Below, piece after piece: positions 1 to 9,814 of a stretch of 22,823 bases of DNA. This stretch comes from Nemertoderma westbladi (lineage: Eukaryota; Xenacoelomorpha; Nemertodermatida; Nemertodermatidae). Positions within the stretch are counted from its first letter, which is position 1, and every line of letters begins with the position of its first letter. Under the pieces are notes generated by a model, which had not been told where the DNA came from, searched no databases, and worked only from the letters and a program-made list of their open reading frames with translations. Made by a program: the position numbers and the translations under genes. The stretch lies in assembly GCA_032718475.1 (NCBI GenBank), contig JAUCBJ010005839.1, positions 1 to 22,823 on the forward strand, written 5' to 3'.

Positions 1-466
1 CAAAAACTAATACAGTAAGGCCTAAATTATGTGAAAGGTATATCCACATTTTCCACAATCCTGCAATCCAGTTTCGCCTATCAATTATTTAAAATTTATT
101 AGCACAACCGGTAGGCCTACCATTACCGTATTTAAATGGTAGGCTACACAGTAGGCCTATAGCAGTACCAGTGCCGGTACCGGTACTAAAATACAGAAAT
201 ACCTGCTTTATACCTACATCTGTACATACAATACAGCAAAATAGTGCTATATATATACTAACCGGTACTGATAGCCTGAGAGAACAGCAGTAGAGAAACC
301 GGTAGCATGGAACCTAACATTAGACTTTTGGATGACATAAAAAATCAAAAAAAATTGACAAAAAAAGGATAAAAATGGACAATAAAAATTATTGCGTTGA
401 GTGTAGAGGGCTTCCATTAAATGCTAACGTGTATTGTAACTGTACAATAGTACAATGTTAAGAATG
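1..466. other. Gene-free flank with short palindromic motifs
   Basis: No coding region is supported here. The stretch is AT-rich and carries the palindromes TAGGCCTA (near 114 and 152) and ACCGGT/GGTACC (near 172-184, 256 and 298), which recur through the rest of the intergenic DNA of the window. It ends at the left target duplication of the MULE element. Confidence 0.6.
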
Positions 467-474
467 CCACAGAA

Positions 475-642
475 GATTTCAGGTCAAAATGTCGAAAGAG
501 TCAAATTGTCGAACAGGTCAAAATGTCGAAAGAGTCAAGTTGTCGAACAGCCATGTCAAATTATCGAAAAAGCTTTCGACACAGACATGCCAAATTGTCG
601 AAAGAGACATGCCAAATTGTCGAAAGAGACATGCCAAATTGT
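475..642. repeat. Left terminal arm of the MULE: TGTCGAAAGAG subrepeats
   Basis: The arm is a run of short units containing TGTCGAA, first as GGTCAAAATGTCGAAAGAG and a TGTCGAACAG variant. It then becomes a cleaner 22-bp tandem (GACATGCCAAATTGTCGAAA plus GA) in about three copies at 584-642. Such subrepeats in MULE ends are commonly taken as transposase binding sites; that role is inferred here. Confidence 0.75.
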
Positions 643-774
643 TAGAAATAGCCGGAAGCGTCCAATAGAAGCGTTCGATAGAGCCCTCCAATCTGTCGAT
701 ATTAAGTACCAGGAGTATGGAGGACATGTAGCTGCCGAAATTAAGGGGAAACCATCTGCTGGGTACGGCTTCGT

Positions 775-1566
775 GTGCTGCTTCGAAACCGAGTGCATGG
801 TGTGGTGGGTGGAGAGCCCCATGTTTTAGGATACGCTCTGATGAAGGGACAATCGGAAGGAAGCTACATCAGGACGTTTACTGCTTTAAGATATAACATT
901 TATCATCTTTGCGGTGAAGGTGGCAGAATTAATACAGCTAAGTGGCTTTTCGATTTCGAACTTGCAGTAATAAATGCTTGCAATATAGTTTTCCCAATGG
1001 TGACCATGTTAGGTTGTGCTTTTCATTTCGCTAAGGCCATAAACGAGAAGCGAGACAGCCTTGGCCTCAAAGGTGTTTGTGTTGAAGATACAGCAGAGGG
1101 TAAAACTGTAGTAAAGTATTGGTTCAAAGAGAGTCGTTCTTTACCATTCCTTCCTGATGGGTATCGCTATCGGGTTGTCTATACTCTGATCAATGAACAG
1201 CTACCAAACCTGTCCGCTTTAACAGCCAATAAAGTTTTCCAATATCGACAATATTTCATTGGATTTTGGCTTCGGCAGGATGTATTCATCAGATGGGGAC
1301 AGTTCGGAAATACCGGCCCTAGGACCAGCAACTTTGCTGAAGGTTTCCACAATGGGCTTCATTCCCGGCTCACCAGCCTCCATCCGTGCCTTGGAGAGAT
1401 CCTGGAATTTTTCCAGTTAAATCAACATACTTCCCAGCAGCGCATGAAGGCCTTGCTAGAACCGAATACTATTGCTGTTCCCAAACCAAAGTCTCCACAT
1501 ATCCAGATACGGGACCAACGCTTGGTTGAGGAGATGGGGCGATTCGCAAACTACATGGATTTATGA
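775..1566 (+). pseudogene. MULE transposase, 5'-truncated
   Basis: The reading frame is open from 745 to the TGA at 1564-1566, but homology to MULE transposases begins only near 796 (VHGVVGGEPHVLGYALM). The first in-frame ATG is at 841. Visible family features are the WLFDFELA segment, with the second catalytic Asp at codon 952-954, the following GCAFHF block, and the RTSNFAEGFHN segment, whose Glu at 1339-1341 fits the third catalytic acid. The DGT segment that should carry the first catalytic Asp is missing: the sequence runs straight from the left repeat arm into the middle of the domain. The N-terminal DNA-binding part (FLYWCH or WRKY-like in relatives) is also absent. The frame that overlaps its start (455-829) is mostly terminal repeat. 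I conclude it is a non-functional remnant without frameshifts in the surviving part. Confidence 0.75.
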
Positions 1567-1830
1567 CCTAATAACATTTATTATAATGACTGTAAGATGT
1601 ACATGCGTTGTTTGATGGTCATTGGACTGGTACCCCAGGCTTTAGAGGGGTAATGCCCAATGGTCAGCTAGTCAAGATAACTCTTACTGTATAGGCCTAT
1701 ATTGCCCATTGCTATTGAGATATTATACACAATTCGTTAGCCATATCAATTATCAGGTTTCCAATTTCTCAGGTTCAACAATTTAGTATCAAAATTCAAA
1801 AGTATCTAAAAAAGGATAAACGCCATATTG

Positions 1831-1969
1831 TCGAAAGGGGTGCGCCATATTGTCGAAAACAAATTCGACATTTTGACATGCCCAAAAACGTTTTTGACAA
1901 TTTTACTCTACTTTTCGACAATTTGTCTCTTTCGACATTTTGGCTCTTTCGACATTTTGACCATAAGCC
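1831..1969. repeat. Right terminal arm of the MULE
   Basis: The outer part is the inverted counterpart of the left arm (TTTCGACATTTTG repeated at 1930-1960). Two inner units at 1833 and 1852 are in the opposite orientation (TTGTCGAAA), so the arm is itself partly palindromic. Confidence 0.7.
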
Positions 1970-1977
1970 CCACAGAA

Positions 1978-3004
1978 TAGGAGGACCCTTAGTAGTCAAC
2001 TGGAGCGGCAGCCAATGTCGTAAATATTCATTCCAGAACAGGTATTTTTTTTTTACATGAACATTACAGACAAGGAGACACATAGTATATATGGATGAGT
2101 TGTTGATTCTATATTGGTTGTCTGATTCGACGGCTGGGGTATCCCATCCCAGTAATACAATAAGGGCTTCTTCCATCTAATAATGATTAACACACTACAA
2201 TATATACTGTAGTATTATTTTGCGTGGCTTGTGTTATGGGCGCATTACTCAATATTACTGTATTTAGTGTAATGTGAGTAAGTGTAGGCCTACTGTGCCC
2301 TGCCTGGAGGTTCGTAGTTGGTTGTGAGGGACTCTTTATTTATATTATTTTCAAATTAGCTGTTATTATTGCTATTTTTTTCAATAAAATATTTAAAAAT
2401 AATTTAAGGAGGAGAAATTATATATGGTATAATACGAAATTAATAAAATAATAAATACTACAATGAGTGGAAGATCGTTTGAGAAAGACGTTTGGTTACA
2501 CGAAGCGGCTGAAAAAGATGCAAGCGAAGTAAAAGCTGAGAAGTATTACACTATTAATTGGTGCTACTCAAATTGAAATTAGTGCACCCATTACTGAACC
2601 GCCGCCACCACGCTACTACCGAGACTGAGACTCCTGAACAACATTCAACTACGAACTACATCACCATAAATTTCGCAAATCTCTGCTAATTCCGAACCTG
2701 ATCTTTCAATCATGGTGCGGTTGAGGTACAACGCTTAGCCATGAAATGGGTACAGTCAGAGTCAATATAAACATAATTTTCAGCCAAGGTCTGTAAAGAA
2801 GGCACACTTTTTGAGGGGCATCAAATTGTCCTTTGGCTTATGGCCTCACCATATGGGTATGGGTGGGTATGTATCTGAGCCCCTTCCGCAAACATCGGTA
2901 CAATAACGATAAACCATTTGATAATAATTTTTATAAAAATTAAACTTGCCGAGCCGCTCCGGTTATTTATTACACCCAATATTTTACTGGGTAAAATTCG
3001 CAAT
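1978..3004. other. Gene-free AT-rich stretch
   Basis: I see no supported gene. Short open frames at 1796-2176 (-) and 2821-3048 (-) have no recognisable domain and overlap repeat arms. A TAGGCCTA motif lies near 2285, and AT-rich runs occur at 2340-2460. Confidence 0.5.
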
Positions 3005-3014
3005 TCATAAAAAA

Positions 3015-3264
3015 CAGATAAGGAGGGGGGGGGGGGAACTGGACGCAAATAATAATTAATCCCTTTCCAGGGGAAATTCGACGCAACTAACAGATGATTA
3101 CTCTAAAAAATAAAACTGTAACCTGTTATATTGTGTTTAGTTTATTGTTTTGGTTAAATTAACGTGCCACTGTAACCTGCTGCTTTCCCTAAATTGAGAA
3201 TTTAACATTGAGGCGGGATATTAATTTGCCAAGGCGGGTTTTGCGTCCAGTTTTCCCCCCTGTC
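3015..3264. mobile_element. MITE-like element with G-run inverted ends
   Basis: The left end has a run of 12 G followed by AACTGGACGCAAA (3025-3049). The right end has TTTGCGTCCAGTTTTCCCCCC (3240-3260), its inverted counterpart. Just outside lies the direct repeat TCATAAAAAA (3005-3014 and 3265-3274), which could be a 10-bp target duplication, though it is A-rich and so less decisive. A second partial copy of the end (GGGGAAATTCGACGCAACT) lies inside at about 3070. No coding capacity, about 250 bp. The superfamily is not clear. Confidence 0.5.
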
Positions 3265-3274
3265 TCATAAAAAA

Positions 3275-5716
<2,442 letters not shown>

Positions 5717-5995
5717 GTCAGTAGTACCTCTACCGGCACCGGTACCGGTAATGACTCACTGACTCTAGGTTTTTGTTTTTGTGCTCGTAGACCATTTGTG
5801 TTGGTTAAATAACTACAGTTTGTTAAATTTCGACCTAGCCGCGGAACCGTAAACCGTAGTTTAACCTTCACCTTTAGTTCCATCATCCTCGTTATTAGTT
5901 ATGCAAACTCATTACTTTTTTGTGCTTTATTTCCACATAGAGATATAGAATGTACATTTATTAGAATTATTAGTCGTTTAGACTCTTGATTTTGA

Positions 5996-6003
5996 TTTAT
6001 TAG
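5996..6003. repeat. hAT target-site duplication, left copy
   Basis: TTTATTAG directly abuts the left end TAGTGTTGAGAACTG. The identical 8 bases follow the right end at 7378-7385. hAT elements make 8-bp duplications, typically with T at position 2 and A at position 7, as here. Confidence 0.85.
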
Positions 6004-6035
6004 TAGTGTTGAGAACTGAATCAATTTTGACTAAT

Positions 6036-6255
6036 TTCAGTTACAGTTACAGTTTCAGTATTCAAAGTTTTGCATTTCAGTTACAGTTACAGTTTCAGTA
6101 TTCAAAGTTTTGCATTTCAGTTACAGTTGCAGTTTCAGTATTCAAAGTTTTGCATTTCAGTTACAGTTACAGTTTCAGTATTACAAAGTGTAACATTTCA
6201 GTTACAGTTACAGTTTCAGTATTACAAAATTGAGCATTTCAGTTTCAGTTATAGA
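6036..6255 (+). repeat. 40-bp tandem repeat in the hAT left subterminal region
   Basis: The 40-bp unit, beginning TTCAAAGTTTTGCATTTCAG and continuing TTACAGTTACAGTTTCAGTA, occurs at 6061-6100, 6101-6140 and 6141-6180 with one or no differences. Two more diverged copies follow at 6181 and 6222. Open frames across it (6006-6279) simply reflect the repeat. Subterminal repeats of this kind in hAT elements are usually transposase binding sites. Confidence 0.9.
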
Positions 6256-7167
6256 TTCAATATATATGATCTCACGTAGTAAGCAGTCATCTGAAACTAA
6301 AAATGAGGCACTTTAATATATTACTGTAATATACGCTAATAATAATGTTCATTACGAAACGTCCTCTTTCTAGAGCTAATAGGTAGTTGTTGTAGGAAAG
6401 TTGGACCCACTCTATGGTAATACTTTGTAACTAATATACTAATAGTATGTAATGAAAGTGGCACGTCACAAGATCACACTAAAGGCACCCACATTTTACT
6501 GTACATCTTGTTTCAGTGCTTGTACACTTATTGTTATCATTTATTGTTTTGGTTATAAAGCCATGGTTCTGAATCCTGCTCATTTTCCTTAATTCGTAAT
6601 TTGTTTTAGTAATCATATATTTATTGTTTTGGTTAGACCCACCTCGATAAGCTGCTCCTTTCACTTTTAAGTTTAATTTTGTAATTTATAATGGTAAACT
6701 TGATCCAAATTTAATTTACAGTGTGCCTCTAGTGTGATTGTGATATTAATAGTACCGGTAAAAACATTAATAATTAATAATGTAAAATCCGTTAATATCC
6801 CTCTACCATTAGGCCTAACTTTTCTTTGTTTATCTAAAACATTTACATTTAATATGAAGCCAAAGTGGTGATAAGGCTGATAATAGTCTAATAGTTGAGC
6901 CAGATAAACATAGACTATATGCTACTGTAGATCTTCGTTCACTAACTTGACTCGCCAAATAAATCACATTTGAGCTAAGTGGACAATGGGTCTTTGATTT
7001 TATATTGTGTAATATTATGGTTTTGTTCAGAAGTGGAAAAAACGAGATTGTTTTTTTTATAACAATGTTTTAAAAATGATACCTATGGTAACCACTGTTA
7101 TTCATTTATTAAACTATACTCTATACTTTATTACAATACTGTTTTAAATGCTCATTCATGTTAATTG

Positions 7168-7377
7168 TGTGATTGAGAACTGAATCGGATTTTGTTAATT
7201 TCAGTTTCAGTTTCAGTTACAGTATTCAAAATACGTAATTACAGTTTCAGTTACAGTTACAGTATTCAAAGTTCGCAATTACAGTTACAGTTATAGTTAC
7301 AGTATCAAAAAAATCATCAAAACCATTCAGTTACAGTTGCAGTTACAGTATAATTACAGTTACAGTTCTCAACACTA
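7168..7377 (+). repeat. hAT right subterminal region with an internal copy of the left end
   Basis: The stretch is rich in CAGTTACAGTTACAG words in the same orientation as in the left array. It begins with GATTGAGAACTGAATCGG and then TTTTGTTAATTTCAG, a direct-oriented relative of the element's own left end at 6008-6040. It closes with the inverted terminal repeat. The last 210 bp therefore look like a short version of the whole element. Confidence 0.75.
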
Positions 7378-7385
7378 TTTATTAG

Positions 7386-7789
7386 GTTAACTAAATTGCT
7401 CGGGGAAGCCAATCTGATCCGAAAGAATCCACGACGTTTAATTAGCGGTTCATCTACAAACAATAGTTTACGCACTAAACTTCGTTAATTATCGCTTCAG
7501 CATTCATTTTAGGTTAATATTTTGGTAATACTCACTAGTGTTTGTATTAATGTTGTATCATCCATCACCTCTTATTCACACAAGATAGAAACCGTTTCGC
7601 AAACTAGTTACCTTTATCCTAGACCTCTTTCGCTATGTTTATCATTTAGTTACGTAAGTTTCTCACAGGGTTTTGCTGCCGTCATTTGCGTCATTCATAT
7701 AGAAACCAGCCGATTTCGAGAAAAATTAATTTTTGAGTTATGTATCCCATAAGACACGCAACTTAATTATGTTCTCATTATTGAAGGGA
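7386..7789. other. Gene-free stretch
   Basis: No supported gene. The 76-residue frame at 7522-7752 (+) has no recognisable domain. The stretch runs from the right hAT duplication to the foldback. Confidence 0.5.
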
Positions 7790-8315
7790 TCTAGACTGTA
7801 ACACAATGTCTGTCTGTTTGTCTGTTAAAAAATAGAAGTATAGTAGCTTCTAAAATTTCGTTTGTAGGGGTTTATTGATCGGAAAAAATCATTTCTGATG
7901 TCAGTGTTCATGTTTGGAGAGCTCTAGACTATATGTATGTCTGTCTGTCTCATTCTCGGTCTGTCTGTCCATCTGTAAAATAAATAAAGAAGCTTGTATG
8001 TATATGTTTTTCTCGTTGTGGAGTTTTTCCCTGGTCGGTGAAATTAATTTCCAACTTGTTTTAATACTTTACTCTGCTAGTATACTTCTTTATTTTTTTA
8101 TCGGACAGACAGATATACCCACAATCCGACAGACATACAAACAGTCAGAGTCAATCAAACATGTAAACTGAAATGGGAAATTAAATTACTTACATACTAC
8201 GAAAACTCTATAACGAAAATTTTAAGTCAGCTAGTGAGCATTATAATTTTTTGACAGACAGACTGACAGACCGAAAGACCTCCGATCCAGTCCGACAGAT
8301 AAACGAAGGGTCTAG
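7790..8315. repeat. Imperfect foldback of TGTCTGTC-containing blocks
   Basis: Two plus-oriented blocks (7790-7860, TCTAGACTGTAACACAATGT then CTGTCTG; and 7922-7985, TCTAGACTATATGTATGTCT then GTCTG) face two inverted blocks (8101-8155 and 8252-8315). Outer pairs with outer and inner with inner. Homology extends past the CTGT words: TTAAAAAATAG to TAAAATTTCGTTTGTAG on the left matches the inverse of 8195-8255, and ATAAATAAAGAAG matches the inverse near 8085-8100. The symmetry centre is close to 8045 (GGAAATTAATTTCC-like). Open frames inside have no recognisable domain. This is probably a foldback-type or MITE remnant. Confidence 0.65.
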
Positions 8316-8782
8316 TTTTTTTCAAACATCTAGTTTCTTTATTCTCCATTTTCTCAAAATAAATGACCGTAATCGGCTTGTTTCTGTAATATATTCAGGT
8401 ATACTTACAGATAACCGCACATATTATAGATATTACGGTGTTGTATAATAATTATTATCATTGATATTCACAAGTTTTCAGTTATAATTATTAAATATAG
8501 AGTTACAATCATTTACCTACCATTTTCAATACACAGGTCCATCAAAGTGTCCTGTTATTAGTGGATTTAATGCTTTAATTATTTACATCTTTGTGTGAAC
8601 AGTAGCACTTTTCACTTTCACCGTTATGACCCGAGTTTAACATGTAAGGAGCGAGCGCAGCGAGGGAGGTTTACATATATATAAAAAGTTCTTTAACGCT
8701 GAATAGTAGTTACTTATCACAACCATGGTATACCTAATTTTGTTACATAATTATGGCCTAATTTTATCAGCGTTCTGAACGC
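8316..8782. other. Gene-free stretch
   Basis: Nothing coding is supported. One local peculiarity is GGAGCGAGCGCAGCGAGGGAGG at 8648-8669, a GC-rich island in AT-rich DNA flanked by TGTAA and TTTACA. Confidence 0.5.
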
Positions 8783-8845
8783 TTAATTAAACTCTGTTAA
8801 TTAAACACTGTTAATTAAATTCTGTTAATTAAACTCTGTTAATTT
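8783..8845 (+). repeat. 14-bp tandem repeat (TTAATTAAACTCTG)
   Basis: About 4.5 copies of TTAATTAAACTCTG with single-base variants (CACTG, TTCTG). It is a short AT-rich minisatellite with no coding role. Confidence 0.85.
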
Positions 8846-9048
8846 CTAATGTTAAGGAATATTGCTGAAATTCATATCCACCATTAATGCAATTAATTGC
8901 CACAGTTTCTGTAACAACTTTACAGTAAATATTCTTACACTTAGCTACAATGGCTATCATCAATGGAGAATACTCAAGGCGTGTTCTAGAAGTTTATGGT
9001 TACTAAGTTAGTGTTTACTTTGCAGCGTCCCGTCTTAAAGATCACAAT

Positions 9049-9071
9049 GCTGCAAAGTGGTTCTTTGCAGC
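9049..9071. repeat. Perfect 9-bp inverted repeat with a 5-nt loop
   Basis: GCTGCAAAG at 9049-9057 and CTTTGCAGC at 9063-9071 enclose TGGTT. It is not followed by a T-run, and no neighbouring gene needs it. It may be chance or a relic. Confidence 0.5.
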
Positions 9072-9340
9072 TTTGCGAGATTATCCCAGAGTGCTGAAAA
9101 GTTGACTTAGTAGGCCTAGCTAGGCAAAAAATGTCAAGTTCGTTGAGAACACCACGATGAAAATTGCGGTGTTTTCCGCTTACTTTTTTTTTAATATCGA
9201 ATATTAGTCATTTCCTCTCACCAACCCTATTATTTTAACACTTAACGCCCTTTAGATAATAACAACACTACGGGGACTCTGTGTAACTACGGTAACACAA
9301 TAAATTATGAAATCGCACCCTGGGGCCAGGAAAAGTTATT

Positions 9341-9427
9341 AGTGGATGTACCATTACGATGTGATTGTTAGTGGCTGTACCATTACGATGTGATTGTCAG
9401 TGGCTGTGGCATTACGATGTGATTGTA
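9341..9427 (+). repeat. 29-bp tandem repeat, three copies
   Basis: AGTGGCTGTACCATTACGAT plus GTGATTGTC begins at 9341, 9370 and 9399, with few substitutions between copies. Confidence 0.9.
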
Positions 9428-9814
9428 TCAGACGCACAACGTCTGTCCAGGTGCTTGGGGCGCTTCTTTAATTGCGTAATGATTTCAACCAGCCAAGTAA
9501 ACTTTATAACATCCATTTTCCCTATATTCCTTGAGATTTTGATAAAACATCATCGCGCCAATGTCTATAGCCAGCGGGAATAATATTGAAATCTACTAAA
9601 AGCATCAATACAAACAGTATTATTTAACAATGTGTAGCGCCACTATCTGATAATCCTTGAATTAGGTGTGTGTATGGGATTATAATTAGGCCTACAGTAG
9701 TTCACCTCTATTATTGAGAATTATAATTATTTTTCCTTTCATATATATTCATTTTTTTCATTCATACAGCATACATTCATATTTTTATAATATAATTTCT
9801 AGCTAAATAAACTT
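9428..9814. other. Gene-free stretch before the minisatellite
   Basis: AT-rich and without a supported gene. One TAGGCCTA-type motif occurs near 9688. Confidence 0.5.

Larger units (their letters stand above)
475..1969 (+). mobile_element. Degenerate MULE (Mutator-like) DNA transposon with 8-bp target duplication
   Basis: The direct repeat CCACAGAA lies at 467-474 and 1970-1977 and brackets the element exactly. The two ends are inverted copies: the left end starts GATTTCAGGTCAAAATGTCG and the right end, read on the minus strand, starts GGCTTATGGTCAAAATGTCG, and both go on AAAGAG, giving 4 mismatches in 26. Both arms are built from TGTCGAAAGAG-type subrepeats. Inside is the C-terminal part of a MULE transposase. 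MULEs usually make 8-11-bp duplications and have long inverted repeats, so the structure and the protein agree. A hairpin (CATTGG/CCAATG outer arms, TACCCC/GGGGTA inner arms) lies at 1617-1665 between the gene and the right arm. At about 1.5 kb, and lacking the first half of the transposase, this is an internally deleted copy. Confidence 0.8.
6004..7377. mobile_element. Non-autonomous hAT element, 1,374 bp
   Basis: The ends are perfect 15-bp inverted repeats (TAGTGTTGAGAACTG at 6004-6018 and CAGTTCTCAACACTA at 7363-7377). They are bracketed by the perfect 8-bp duplication TTTATTAG. The TAGNG start and 8-bp duplication are hAT hallmarks. Both subterminal regions are packed with CAGTTACAG or CAGTTTCAG words. 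The interior, about 6255-7165, is AT-rich and shows no hAT transposase: no open frame there has a BED finger, a DDE segment or the hAT C-terminal domain. It therefore must have been moved by a transposase from elsewhere. The perfect ends and duplication suggest a fairly recent insertion. Confidence 0.88.

Noticed and set aside
455-829. 124-codon ORF on the plus strand
   Set aside because: It mostly reads through the MULE terminal repeat (RKSQ/CRKR-type residues are TGTCGAAAG translated) and is not in frame with the transposase remnant.
6006-6279. Two overlapping ORFs with repeating SYSYSFSIQSFAF-type residues
   Set aside because: They are translations of the 40-bp subterminal tandem repeat of the hAT element.
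8648-8669. GC-rich GGAGCGAGCGCAGCGAGGGAGG island as a regulatory site
   Set aside because: It is a single short occurrence with no neighbouring gene, and nothing ties it to a function.
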